From assembly GCA_020073375.1 (NCBI GenBank), contig JAIQFG010000046.1:1-39431 (forward strand): a stretch of 39,431 nucleotides of DNA, in the 5' to 3' direction. The notes beneath the pieces are model-generated. The model saw nothing but the letters and a program-made list of their open reading frames with translations. It did not search any database and had not been told where the DNA came from. Of the stretch, positions 9,730-19,579 are shown piece by piece; position 1 is the stretch's first letter; each line of letters starts with the position of its first letter. The position numbers and the translations under genes are program-made. The DNA comes from Terriglobia bacterium (GTDB lineage Bacteria; Acidobacteriota; Terriglobia; Acidiferrales; UBA7541).

Positions 9730-10485
9730 CTACTGCGCCGCCGCGGGTTTGGGCGCTGGCGGCACGATGGAAGCCGATTGGATCTTGTCCAGATTCGGGA
9801 AGCTCTTTTCCAGATAGGTATGACCCTGACTTCCGATCAAATCCTGGCGAGGCCCGCGTCCATCGGGCGCGCCCTCGCCATACCCGCTGTAGAACTTGTC
9901 GACCGTATCCATGCCCGCGGTTACCTGGCCGAATGGCGAAAATCCGCTGCCGTCCAGGTTCGTGTTGTTTCCGTAATTGATGAAAATCTGCGTTGTCCGC
10001 GTGTTGGGTCCGGCCATGGCGAACGAGACGTATCCGCGGCGATTGCTCTGCGTGACTTTGTCGTCCTTGATATTCGCGTTTTCCCAGGCGCGCGAGACTT
10101 GCGGGTACGCGCTCATCCCGAATTGCGCCATGAATCCGGGCAGCACGCGGAAGAACGCCGCGCCGTCATAAAAATGGTGGCGGACAAGATTGTAGAAACG
10201 GTCGGCGCCGTTGGGGGCCCACGAGCGCGTGACGTGCACGGTAAATTCGCCCGCGCTGGTCACGAACTGCGCGTCGTATTCGGCCGGAGCCACCGTCTTC
10301 AGCGTGGCCGGCTGCAGCAGCGCGGAATCAAACGGCATTTTTGCAGCCGTCGCGGGGGCTTTTGCGGCGGGCGCTTTGGCCGCGGGCTTCTTCGCCGGCG
10401 CCTGGCCGGAAGTCTGCGCCTGGGCGCTGAGCGCCGCCAGCGTGCAGATCGATACCAGAATTACGGTTGTGCGAATCAGCTTCAT
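9730..10485 (-). CDS. Secreted cyclophilin-type peptidyl-prolyl isomerase
   Basis: A 251-residue protein. A Sec signal peptide (residues 1-23, cleavage after AQA) is followed by an Ala/Pro/Lys-rich linker with AKAPA repeats to about residue 50, then a cyclophilin domain. The domain has FFRVLPGFMAQFG, keeping the catalytic Arg of the usual FHRVIP motif but with Phe for His. SFAMAGPNTRTTQIFINYG and LDGSGFSPFGQV are the other conserved blocks. It should catalyse cis-trans isomerisation of X-Pro bonds during periplasmic folding. The start at 10485 has GGAGAT six bases upstream on the minus strand. The next minus-strand gene upstream ends at 10682, with a repeat pair between them. Confidence 0.9.
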   Translation of the reverse strand: MKLIRTTVILVSICTLAALSAQAQTSGQAPAKKPAAKAPAAKAPATAAKMPFDSALLQPATLKTVAPAEYDAQFVTSAGEFTVHVTRSWAPNGADRFYNLVRHHFYDGAAFFRVLPGFMAQFGMSAYPQVSRAWENANIKDDKVTQSNRRGYVSFAMAGPNTRTTQIFINYGNNTNLDGSGFSPFGQVTAGMDTVDKFYSGYGEGAPDGRGPRQDLIGSQGHTYLEKSFPNLDKIQSASIVPPAPKPAAAQ

Positions 10486-10610
10486 GGGTTATCTCCGATC
10501 GAAAGTAACGGGCCACATTATGCCGCGATTTTTATTCTCTGACTAGGGGTTCCCTAACCGCGACGTTAGGCGAGTCCACGATAACAAGGCGGCTATCAAA
10601 GGACGCCCTC

Positions 10611-10682
10611 AGTGGCGCGGGCTTCAGCCTGCGGGGTTTGGGCCGGCTCGGACGAAAACCGACAGGCTGAAGCCTGTCCTAC
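10611..10682. repeat. Family-A palindromic repeat pair
   Basis: Two palindromic units in opposite orientation. CGGGCTTCAGCCTGCGG ends at 10634, and the second unit (core ACAGGCTGAAGCCTGT, 10662-10677) ends CCTAC at 10682. The last base overlaps the dipeptidase stop codon (10682-10684, minus strand). The two units can pair with each other across about 24 bases. It occupies most of the gap upstream of the cyclophilin gene, where it could act as a transcript-end structure. Confidence 0.75.
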
Positions 10683-11824
10683 TAAAACCCTCGAACCTTT
10701 TCCGATTCGCTCATCACGCGCAGCGTGTTTCCGCCCAGAATTTTAGCGATGTCGGTCTCGGCGTACCCCAAACCGAGCAGGCCGTCGGTGATTCTTGGAA
10801 ACTGGGCGGCGTCCTCCAGGCCCTCGGGCATAAATGCTCCGTCGAAGTCGGAACCGAGTCCCACGTGGTCAGCGCCCACCAGGCGCACGGCGTGATCGAT
10901 ATGCTCGATGATTTTCTCCCAGCCCACCCGCGGCAATTTTCCGGCGCGAATCCATTCGTCGCTCATGCGTTGCCCTTCGATCAGCTTTTGCGCCTCGTTC
11001 AATCCGAATTTGTCGTTTGCCGCCTGTTCGCGGAGTGTATTTTCCGCGCTTAGCGCCTTGTACGCCACGGCATATTCCTGACTGAGGAAGGCGGCATGAA
11101 ATGTAATGTGCAGGACGCCTCCGCGGGCGGCGAGTGCGCGAATGAGCTCGTCGCTCAGATTGCGCGGGACGTTGCAAATCGCGCGGCAGCAGGAATGGGA
11201 GGCAATGACGGGCGCGCTGGAAGTTTCGAGCACGTCGCGAAAGGTCTGGTCGGAAACGTGGGAAATGTCCACGATCATGCCGAGGCGGTTCATTTCCAGC
11301 ACCACTTCCCTGCCGAAACCGGTGAGGCCGTTGTGCCGCGCACCCGCGTTCGAGGAGTCGGCCCAATCGGTGGCCGCGTTGTGCGTTAACGTCATGTAGC
11401 GCACGCCGCGCGCGGCGAACTCGCGGAGCACCTGAAGATCGTTGTGGATTGCGTGGCCGCCCTCGACGCCCAGCAGGATCGCGATCTTGTCCTGGTCGAG
11501 CGCCTCGCGGACCTGTTGCGCGGTTCTGGCCAGAATCACGTCATCGGGGTGCCGCCGGATCTGCTCCTCCACACCGTTCAGCAGACCGAACGCGCGGGCG
11601 GTGGCGGCTGCGCCTGTAATATCCACCGGCACCCACAGTGCAAAAGCGATGGCCGTAACGCCTCCCGCGCGCAGCCGCGGGATATCCACGCAGCCTTCGC
11701 TGTCGAGATGGCCCATATCAAATTGATCGAAGAGAAACCGCTGAGGAGTGTCCGCGTGGGTATCGATGACAATATTGGAGAAATGAATCTGGCGCGCGCG
11801 AAGCGAAATGGCGTCAGCCGGCAT
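10682..11824 (-). CDS. Membrane dipeptidase, peptidase family M19
   Basis: A 380-residue zinc dipeptidase of the renal dipeptidase family, which cleaves dipeptides, including those with a D-residue at the C-terminal side. The metal ligands are visible: VIDTHADTP (His-x-Asp), GVEGGHAI (bridging Glu), VIASHSCC (His), SHVSD (His) and the family signature GLGSDFDG. ATG 11824 is chosen because it begins the conserved region, 26 bases after the sdhB stop. The frame stays open upstream to 11947 inside sdhB but that part is not conserved. No signal peptide is seen, so it may be cytoplasmic. Proximity suggests it may be transcribed with sdhCAB, though no functional link is known. Confidence 0.9.
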   Translation of the reverse strand: MPADAISLRARQIHFSNIVIDTHADTPQRFLFDQFDMGHLDSEGCVDIPRLRAGGVTAIAFALWVPVDITGAAATARAFGLLNGVEEQIRRHPDDVILARTAQQVREALDQDKIAILLGVEGGHAIHNDLQVLREFAARGVRYMTLTHNAATDWADSSNAGARHNGLTGFGREVVLEMNRLGMIVDISHVSDQTFRDVLETSSAPVIASHSCCRAICNVPRNLSDELIRALAARGGVLHITFHAAFLSQEYAVAYKALSAENTLREQAANDKFGLNEAQKLIEGQRMSDEWIRAGKLPRVGWEKIIEHIDHAVRLVGADHVGLGSDFDGAFMPEGLEDAAQFPRITDGLLGLGYAETDIAKILGGNTLRVMSESEKVRGF

Positions 11825-11850
11825 ATTGAAAATGGTCTGCTGCTGCCGCG

Positions 11851-12603
11851 CTAATCGCCGCGCCGGTGCAGCGTCGCGTGAATCAGGTCGCGATTCATGC
11901 GGCCGATAAACTCGATGGGAATTTCCTTGGGGCAGACGGCTTCGCACTCGCCGTGATTGGTGCAGCTGCCAAAGTCCTCATCGGACATGGCCGCGACCAT
12001 GTCCAGTGTCCGCTGGTCGCGCTGCGGCTGTCCCTGGGGCAGCGAGTTGAGGTGCGTGATCTTCGCCGAGGTGAACAGCATGGCCGCCGCGTTGGGGCAC
12101 GCGGCTACGCACGCGCCGCAGCCGATGCAGGCGGCCGCGTCAAAGGCGCGCTCGGCGTCGTTCTTGGGAACCAGGATCGCGTTGGCGTCCGGAGCTCCGC
12201 CTGTGGGTGCGCTGATAAACCCGCCGGCCTGGATGATGCGGTCAAACGCGGAACGATCGACCGCCAGATCGCGCAGCACCGGAAAAGCCTTGGCGCGCCA
12301 CGGCTCCAGCGTCAGCGAGTCGCCGTCCTTGAAGAAACGCATCGAAAGCTGGCAAACCGTGGTGCCGCGGTGTCCCCCGTGGGCCACGCCGTTGATCAGG
12401 AAACCGCAGGATCCGCAAATGCCTTCGCGGCAATCGTGCTCGAACACTACGGGCGCTTCGCCCCTGGTCTGCAGATCTTCATTGAGCAGGTCCAGCATCT
12501 CCAGGAAAGACATGTCCGGGGTTACGCCCTGCACCTGGTAGCTGACAAACTTCCCCGCCGCCTTCGCGTCCTGCTGCCGCCAAACTTTGAGTGTGAGGTT
12601 CAT
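11851..12603 (-). CDS. sdhB: Succinate dehydrogenase iron-sulfur subunit
   Basis: A 250-residue electron-transfer subunit of complex II. The N-terminal ferredoxin domain has [15 protein letters not shown] and a later Cys (TTVCQLS) for the [2Fe-2S] cluster. The C-terminal domain has [12 protein letters not shown] and then [16 protein letters not shown], which supply the [4Fe-4S] and [3Fe-4S] ligands. It moves electrons from the flavin of SdhA to quinone at SdhC. ATG 12603 lies five bases after the sdhA stop, so the two are translated from one message. It is the last gene of sdhC-sdhA-sdhB. Confidence 0.96.
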   Translation of the reverse strand: MNLTLKVWRQQDAKAAGKFVSYQVQGVTPDMSFLEMLDLLNEDLQTRGEAPVVFEHDCREGICGSCGFLINGVAHGGHRGTTVCQLSMRFFKDGDSLTLEPWRAKAFPVLRDLAVDRSAFDRIIQAGGFISAPTGGAPDANAILVPKNDAERAFDAAACIGCGACVAACPNAAAMLFTSAKITHLNSLPQGQPQRDQRTLDMVAAMSDEDFGSCTNHGECEAVCPKEIPIEFIGRMNRDLIHATLHRRGD

Positions 12604-12608
12604 AAGCG

Positions 12609-14519
<1,911 letters not shown>

Positions 14520-14529
14520 TTCTCTCCCC

Positions 14530-15249
14530 TCAGCGCACCCAGCCTGCGAGCACCGAAATTGGCACTGAGATAAATCCCGCAAAAATCACGATGGCGATGA
14601 GTCTGGAAATGGTTCGCAAGCTCTTCGTGTTGTCCGTGGTCACCCAGCCCAGCGTCTGCAGCCCGCTCCAGATGCCGTGATCCAGGTGCAGGCAAAGCGC
14701 GCACATGGCCAGAATGTAAAACAGCGCGATAGGCACCACCTGGAATCCAGCCACCACGTTTTGGTAGACCATCAAATGTTCAAATTGCCCGGGCTGAAAT
14801 CCGACCATGCCGGCGGTAAAGTGGAAAAGGTGAAACACGATGAAGACGGCCAGCAGGACGCCGCCCCAGCGCATGGTCAGCGCGGCCCAGGTAGTCTCCA
14901 CGTCTTTTTTCGATTCGTAGCCGATGGGGCGCGCCTTGCGGTTCATGATCGTGAGCTGCGTGGCCGCCGTGATGTGCAGCACCACGGAAATCAACAGCAC
15001 GATGCGGACGATCCACAGGAGTTGCCCGTAACCCAATTCCGGGTAGCCGACTTCGCGCAGGAAGCGCGAGTAGGCGTTGATCTCCACAGGGCCATTGAAG
15101 ATCTTAATGTTGCCGACCATGTGCGCGATCACGAAACCAACCAGAATCGCCCCGGTCAGCGCCATAACCACTTTTTTGCCGATTACGCTGCTCCACAGCG
15201 CCAGCAGACGATTCGGCGCCGCCTTGGTTGCCACCGCTGACTCTGTCAT
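14530..15249 (-). CDS. sdhC: Succinate dehydrogenase cytochrome b subunit (di-haem type)
   Basis: A 239-residue membrane anchor with five hydrophobic segments (about residues 26-47, 76-98, 126-147, 168-189 and 215-236). Candidate haem-ligand histidines sit in or near helices: His43 (AHMVGN), His92 (LHIT), His140/143 (FHLFHF) and His188/191 (LHLDHG). There is no sdhD, so this is the single-anchor, two-haem type B complex, as in Bacillus subtilis, which commonly works with menaquinone. ATG 15249 has CAGGAGTCGTACG upstream. First gene of the operon, with a strong predicted promoter about 210 bases upstream. Confidence 0.93.
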   Translation of the reverse strand: MTESAVATKAAPNRLLALWSSVIGKKVVMALTGAILVGFVIAHMVGNIKIFNGPVEINAYSRFLREVGYPELGYGQLLWIVRIVLLISVVLHITAATQLTIMNRKARPIGYESKKDVETTWAALTMRWGGVLLAVFIVFHLFHFTAGMVGFQPGQFEHLMVYQNVVAGFQVVPIALFYILAMCALCLHLDHGIWSGLQTLGWVTTDNTKSLRTISRLIAIVIFAGFISVPISVLAGWVR

Positions 15250-15467
15250 CGTACGACTCCTGGTTTCATTGCCGCTCCATCATCCCTGGCTTTCGCCTAA
15301 ACCCTTTCGGCACACCCATTACCGCGTCACCTGACGCGAGCAGGCAAACTAAGCCCTCATTTTGCTATTCGGGCTTTGAACTTTTCGCGGGGAAAATTGG
15401 CGAATTTGTCGTAAATCAACTTCAATCGAAGACATTCCAACTCCGGTTCATCCTGGTCAGAAATTTA

Positions 15468-15496
15468 AGTATAGGGAATATCCGGGTGTTTTTCAA
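15468..15496 (-). promoter_or_regulatory. Sigma-70 promoter of sdhCAB
   Basis: On the minus strand, TTGAAA (15491-15496) and TATACT (15468-15473) are separated by exactly 17 bases. Each is five of six or close to consensus. Start of transcription is predicted near 15461. Confidence 0.65.
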
Positions 15497-15523
15497 GACG
15501 CAGCAACCCGCGAAGATAAGAAA

Positions 15524-15551
15524 TCGACGGCTGTGCCAATTTGGTTATAAT
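15524..15551 (+). promoter_or_regulatory. Sigma-70 promoter of the GAF-domain gene
   Basis: A perfect TATAAT lies at 15546-15551. The -35 candidate TCGACG at 15524-15529 matches four of six positions with a 16-base spacer. The gene's ATG is 30 bases downstream of the -10 box. Confidence 0.6.
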
Positions 15552-15581
15552 GACGGGTGGGAATCACACCGGGGAGAGAGC

Positions 15582-16115
15582 ATGGTTGAACATCAAACGG
15601 CGGACCTGGGAACGATTGTCGACGCCATGGCGAAACAAAGCTCGCCGCCGGACGGGGATTCCCTTTTCCAGGTGGCCAAAGCCGTAGCAAAACTGTTTTC
15701 GGTGGACGCCGATGAAGTCGCCATCCTGAGCTTGAACTCGAAAAGCAAGAATCTGAAATTCGTGCTCCCGGAAAAGCTTGCAGCCGTCGGGACGATTCCC
15801 CTGAGCAGCGCCACGGCGCTTGCGGCGCGCACGGCCCGCGAGCGCCGGCCGGAAGTGGTAAACAATTTCAGCACCTCCCGGCACGCCACCGTGTTTGAGG
15901 GCGTCCCGCTGGGCCGCGACCCCGCCGAACTGATCCAAAAAATCATGAGCGCCCCGATTCTGGAGGGCAATCAAGTCCGGGGCGTGGTGCAAATATCCCG
16001 CAAAGGCCGCTCGGCTTCGGACGCGGGGGTTGATTTCACGCAAAAGGATTTGCAGACGTTGACTTCCCTGTCGCCCGCGCTAGTGCGCTTTCTGGGTGCC
16101 TGCACCGGCGCATAA
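15582..16115 (+). CDS. GAF-domain protein
   Basis: A 177-residue cytoplasmic protein made of a single GAF-like domain. It shows the usual GAF progression: helix with SLFQVAKAVAKLF, a strand with DEVAILSLNSKSKNLKFVLP, the segment LAARTARERRPEVVNNFS, then SAPILEGNQVRGVVQISRK and a final FTQKDLQTLTSLSPAL. GAF domains bind small ligands or redox or haem cofactors, or mediate dimerisation; no ligand residues are recognisable and no output domain is attached. ATG 15582 has GGGGAGAGAG just upstream and a TATAAT promoter 30 bases before it. The 5'-nucleotidase gene starts four bases after its stop, so the two form an operon. Confidence 0.85.
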   Translation: MVEHQTADLGTIVDAMAKQSSPPDGDSLFQVAKAVAKLFSVDADEVAILSLNSKSKNLKFVLPEKLAAVGTIPLSSATALAARTARERRPEVVNNFSTSRHATVFEGVPLGRDPAELIQKIMSAPILEGNQVRGVVQISRKGRSASDAGVDFTQKDLQTLTSLSPALVRFLGACTGA

Positions 16116-16119
16116 GAAA

Positions 16120-17829
16120 ATGAAATCATCGCGCATGTGGACGCGAGCCGCGCTGTTCGTTTTATTCCTCGCACCCGTTTACTCGCGCAGTGCCCTTCCA
16201 GGACAATCTCTTCCATCGCAGGTTTCCAGCCATTCCGCCGCCGTACACATCACTCTGCTCGGCACAACCGACATGCACGGCCATATCGAACCGCTCGACT
16301 ACTATTCGGGCAAACCGGCGCAACTGGGCCTGGCGAAGATCGCGACGCTGGTTCGCCGCGTGCGCGCCGAACAGCCGAATGTCCTGCTGCTCGATTCCGG
16401 CGACACCATTCAGGGCACTCCCCTGGCCTATTATTTCGCGCGCAAGGATACAGACAAGCCAAACCCCATGATCCTGGCGATGAACGCGCTCGGGTATGAT
16501 GCCGCGGCAGTCGGCAATCACGAATTTAATTTCGGGCTGGACGTTTTGTGGAAAGTGAAGCGCGAGGCGCGCTTCCCCATTCTCGCCGCAAACGTGAAGC
16601 AGCAATACGACAAACCGCCGCAGCGGGTTGAACCCTACATCATCAAGGAAATCGCGGGAGTGCGCGTCGCCATCGTCGGATTCGTGACCCCGGCAATCCC
16701 GCACGTGGAACTTCACGCGAATTATCGCGGCTACGAGTTTGAGCCCATCGTGGACACCGCGCGCCGCGTTATCCCCGAAGTCCGCAAGCGCGCGGACCTG
16801 GTCGTGGTCGTAGCGCATTCCGGACTCGCTCCGGTTCCGGCCTGGACGGACGAATCGCCCGGCGAAAATGCGATGAAGGAACTCGCCGAGCAAGTTCCGG
16901 GCATTGACGTCATACTGATCGGCCACACGCACAATGAAGTCCCCGAGCGCATAATCAACGGCGTCCTGCTGACGCAGGCGAAAAATTCCGGGGCTTCCCT
17001 CGCGCGCGTCGATCTGGACCTGGAACGCTTCGCGAGCGGCGCCTGGCGCGTTGCTGCAAAACACTCCGTGGTTCTCCCGATCACCGAGCAGGTTCCCGCC
17101 GATCCTGAAATCGTCCAGCTCGCGGCGCCCTACGAGCAGGCCACGCAGGCTTACCTGGACGCCGCCGTGGCCACGAGCCCCAAGGAATTGCGCGGCACGA
17201 CCGCGCGATTCGAGGATGAGCCCCTGGTGGATTTGATCCATACCGTGCAAATGGAGGCGGGCCACGCGGACGTCTCTCTGGCGGGGATGCTCTACACCGG
17301 CTCGCGATTGCCTCAGGGGCGCGTGTCGATCCGACAGGTCGCTTCGCTCTATGTCTACGAAAATTATTTGTACACCGTGGAAATGACCGGCGCGCGTTTG
17401 CGCGCTGCGCTCGAACATTCGGCAAGCATGCTTCCTGCGTGGCCGTTTCCCGGCGGGCAAGCCCCTCGGTTGCCGGATTTCAACGTCGATTCCGTCGCCG
17501 GTGTGAACTATACGATTGATTTGCGGCTGCCCGCCGGACACCGCGTCACCAGACTCGAATACAAGGGCAAGCCGCTGGCCGACGATCAAAAACTGCGCGT
17601 GGCCATGAACAATTACCGCTACTCGGGCGGAGGCGGCTACGATTTCAAGGGATTGCCGATCGTTTACCGCTCGACCGAGGAAATTCGCGATCTGCTCATC
17701 GCGCACCTCACCCGCACAGGCGTGGTGCCGGATGCCGCAAATGAAAATTGGCGCATCGAACCGCCGGAAGCAGTGGAATCTCTCCGCCGCAAGGCTGTGG
17801 AACAGGAACAAAGCGCTGCTTTGCCGTGA
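16120..17829 (+). CDS. Secreted 5'-nucleotidase / metallophosphoesterase (UshA-like)
   Basis: A 569-residue periplasmic enzyme. A Sec signal peptide (about residues 1-27) precedes a calcineurin-like metallophosphatase domain: GTTDMHGHIEP, LLLDSGDTIQGTP, AVGNHEFNFG, VVVAHSGL and LIGHTHNEVP give the binuclear metal ligands and the Asn-His catalytic pair. A C-terminal 5'-nucleotidase domain follows from about residue 340 (FEDEPLVDLIHTVQ, YVYENYLYTVEMTG, NNYRYSGGGGYDF). It should dephosphorylate extracellular nucleotides or sugar diphosphates. ATG 16120 lies four bases after the GAF gene; an overlapping GTG at 16096 is possible but has no ribosome-binding site. No strong ribosome-binding site precedes either, suggesting coupled translation. 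Confidence 0.9.
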   Translation: MKSSRMWTRAALFVLFLAPVYSRSALPGQSLPSQVSSHSAAVHITLLGTTDMHGHIEPLDYYSGKPAQLGLAKIATLVRRVRAEQPNVLLLDSGDTIQGTPLAYYFARKDTDKPNPMILAMNALGYDAAAVGNHEFNFGLDVLWKVKREARFPILAANVKQQYDKPPQRVEPYIIKEIAGVRVAIVGFVTPAIPHVELHANYRGYEFEPIVDTARRVIPEVRKRADLVVVVAHSGLAPVPAWTDESPGENAMKELAEQVPGIDVILIGHTHNEVPERIINGVLLTQAKNSGASLARVDLDLERFASGAWRVAAKHSVVLPITEQVPADPEIVQLAAPYEQATQAYLDAAVATSPKELRGTTARFEDEPLVDLIHTVQMEAGHADVSLAGMLYTGSRLPQGRVSIRQVASLYVYENYLYTVEMTGARLRAALEHSASMLPAWPFPGGQAPRLPDFNVDSVAGVNYTIDLRLPAGHRVTRLEYKGKPLADDQKLRVAMNNYRYSGGGGYDFKGLPIVYRSTEEIRDLLIAHLTRTGVVPDAANENWRIEPPEAVESLRRKAVEQEQSAALP

Positions 17830-17931
17830 GTAGCACAGCCACTCCTGGCTATGTGGTTTTCTACGCCATTACTACGCCGCAAATTCTTTCCACCTTCGCA
17901 AGAACCACACAGCCGGGAGAGGGCGTGCCAC
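17830..17931. repeat. Family-A palindromic repeat pair, diverged
   Basis: GTAGCACAGCCACTCCTGGC at 17830 starts at the base after the nucleotidase stop codon and runs on as TATGTGGTTTTC. A degraded inverse copy (GAACCACACAGCCGGGAGAG...) ends at 17931. It shares the GTAGCACAG start and GTGGTTTT end with the copies at 25268-25368. It fills the first third of a 333-base gap. Confidence 0.65.
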
Positions 17932-18030
17932 AAAACCCGGCATCTTCGCCGCAAATTCAGGATCGAAGCAATAAACCGCGCCTAGTTGGCGAGATCGCAA
18001 CAGCTTTTCGGTGTCGCGGCGGGAAATTGA

Positions 18031-18059
18031 TTGACACTACAGGGCGTTCTTGTTACTTT
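18031..18059 (+). promoter_or_regulatory. Candidate promoter for the arginine decarboxylase gene
   Basis: A perfect TTGACA at 18031-18036 is followed, after 17 bases, by a poor -10 match (TACTTT, 18054-18059). The start would leave a leader of about 100 bases that carries a family-B repeat. Confidence 0.35.
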
Positions 18060-18103
18060 TTCGCTCGCGCAAATTTTCACGCGAGTTCTTGACTCAGTCT
18101 CAA

Positions 18104-18130
18104 GTGCGGGCCCTGCTTGGAGCCCGCCGG
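18104..18130. repeat. Family-B palindromic repeat, single unit
   Basis: GTGCGGGCCCTGCTTGGAGC followed by CCGCCGG forms a GCGGGC...GCCCGC hairpin. It lies in the leader of the arginine decarboxylase gene and is very similar to the unit at 3684-3712. Confidence 0.65.
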
Positions 18131-18162
18131 AATAAAGGAGCCACCGCTTCTCGGCACCCCTC

Positions 18163-18720
18163 ATGGCGTTCGTCGCGAAAAAGATTTTCCTGACCAAGGG
18201 CGTAGGAAAGCATCGGGAGCGGCTTTCGAGTTTCGAGCTGGCGTTGCGCAGCGCGGGAATCGCGGCGTGCAACATCGTGCGCGTCTCCTCCATTTTTCCT
18301 CCCAACTGCAAACTAATCTCGCGCAGCGAAGGACTCAAGCACATCAAGCCGGGCCAGGTGGCCTTCACCGTCATTAGCGAAAATTCCACGCGCGAAGCGC
18401 ACCGCCTGATCGCCGCCGGCATCGGCCTCGCCCTCCCCGCAGACAAATCCATGTACGGCTACCTCTCCGAGCATCACTCGTTCGGCGAAACCGAGGAAGT
18501 CGCCGGCGAGTACACCGAAGAGCTCGCCGCCGAAATGCTGGCGACCACTCTGAACGTCGAGTTCGATCCGGATTTGTCCTGGGACGAGAAGAAAGAGGTT
18601 TACCGCATTTCCAACAAGATCGTCCGCACCATGAATATTACGCAGTCCGCCGTCGGCGATAAGCGCGGGTTGTGGACTACGGTGCTGGCCGCCGCGATCA
18701 TGATCGGCGAGGACGACTGA
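18163..18720 (+). CDS. pdaD: Pyruvoyl-dependent arginine decarboxylase
   Basis: A 185-residue protein of the pyruvoyl-dependent arginine decarboxylase family, converting arginine to agmatine and CO2. The signature NIVRVSSIFPPNC is present; self-cleavage is expected between Ser42 and Ser43, turning the second Ser into the pyruvoyl cofactor, as between Ser52 and Ser53 in the Methanocaldococcus enzyme. Later blocks GYLSEHHSFGETEE and the Glu/Asp-rich middle match the family. ATG 18163 has only a weak, distant purine-rich site upstream (AAAGGAG). Together with aguB and aguA downstream it makes a full arginine-to-putrescine route, although a gene on the other strand interrupts the run. Confidence 0.93.
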   Translation: MAFVAKKIFLTKGVGKHRERLSSFELALRSAGIAACNIVRVSSIFPPNCKLISRSEGLKHIKPGQVAFTVISENSTREAHRLIAAGIGLALPADKSMYGYLSEHHSFGETEEVAGEYTEELAAEMLATTLNVEFDPDLSWDEKKEVYRISNKIVRTMNITQSAVGDKRGLWTTVLAAAIMIGEDD

Positions 18721-18846
18721 TCGTTCGATCCTCCCTAAATCCGCTCGAAAAACCTCTCCAATAAATTGGGAAGCGATCGATTTGGGATACCCCGAACTCT
18801 CTGGCGGAATCCAAACTTATGTTGCCAGGATGACAAGGTGTTGGAA

Positions 18847-19389
18847 TCAACGGGTCCATTCTGATGGTATCGGGTCCCAGATTCGCAGGTCCTCTAACAG
18901 CTTCTCGTGTGTTCGTTGCGTGCTAGAAACTACGGACACAAATTCGTCATGGCTGTTGAATACGAAGTATTCGCCACTCTCGGGCGCAAGATAGGCATCC
19001 CAACTGAATAAAAGGGGAAGGATAAGAAAAGATTGAAGAGCTACCGCTTCTGAACGGTCGAACAAGTGGCCTGGCTTTTCAATTAGCGGCTTGGATTCGC
19101 CTTGGGCAATGCGCATCTGTTCAATCATGAACATGCCAGCGCGTTCATGAATTTCATTCCATATGCCCCAATCTGTAAGCCAAAGGAGCGACCGACACGA
19201 TAGAGAGCCTTCCTCGTAAGGCAGCAGAAAATTGACAAAATTCGAGACTCGATAGATTTTGGCCGGAAGTTCAAACCTAAGACAAAAGGTTGATCCATTA
19301 GGAAATGAGAGATCGTTTTGGCCTGACCGGAGGCTAAAAGGGGTCTTACCTAGCCAATCGTACGTCTCTTGTTGGGTGAAAAATTGCAT
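18847..19389 (-). CDS. Uncharacterised protein of atypical composition
   Basis: A 180-residue protein I cannot assign. It is rich in Trp and Phe, with motifs SLLWLTDWGIWNE, PLIEKPGHLFDRSEA and a C-terminal FNSHDEFVSVV; these look like conserved positions of a family of hypothetical proteins, but no function is known to me. No signal peptide or membrane helix. The ATG at 19389 begins the convincing part; the frame extends to a TTG at 19542 without conserved-looking sequence. Its base composition is visibly more AT-rich than both neighbours and it lies in opposite orientation between pdaD and aguB, which suggests insertion by lateral transfer. Confidence 0.6.
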   Translation of the reverse strand: MQFFTQQETYDWLGKTPFSLRSGQNDLSFPNGSTFCLRFELPAKIYRVSNFVNFLLPYEEGSLSCRSLLWLTDWGIWNEIHERAGMFMIEQMRIAQGESKPLIEKPGHLFDRSEAVALQSFLILPLLFSWDAYLAPESGEYFVFNSHDEFVSVVSSTQRTHEKLLEDLRIWDPIPSEWTR

Positions 19390-19567
19390 TGCAGTTAGCC
19401 CGATACAGCATAGTTCAACACCACCTTGAAACCAACTATTCTTCCCGCCACGCGGGAGAAAGCTAGGTTCTAGCTCTAAGCAATGCGATACGTCCCCACA
19501 AGGCAGCCGGCGAAAACTCACCTCGGCCCAGAGAAATGTCAACGCGTCAAAAATAAAAAGAAAATGC

Positions 19568-19573
19568 TATGAT
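19568..19573 (+). promoter_or_regulatory. -10 element of aguB, probable leaderless transcript
   Basis: TATGAT at 19568-19573 ends six bases before the aguB ATG at 19580, so transcription would begin at or next to the start codon. No ribosome-binding site lies upstream of that ATG, which fits. The -35 region is weak. Confidence 0.45.
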
Positions 19574-19579
19574 TCGAGC

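Larger units (their letters stand above)
15250..15581. other. Divergent regulatory region between sdhC and the GAF-domain gene
   Basis: This 332-base gap holds two predicted promoters pointing apart and no gene. The sdh side leaves an untranslated leader of about 210 bases. It contains a perfect stem CGCGTCA/TGACGCG at 15323-15338 and several purine-rich stretches. I could not match the leader to a riboswitch class. Confidence 0.6.
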
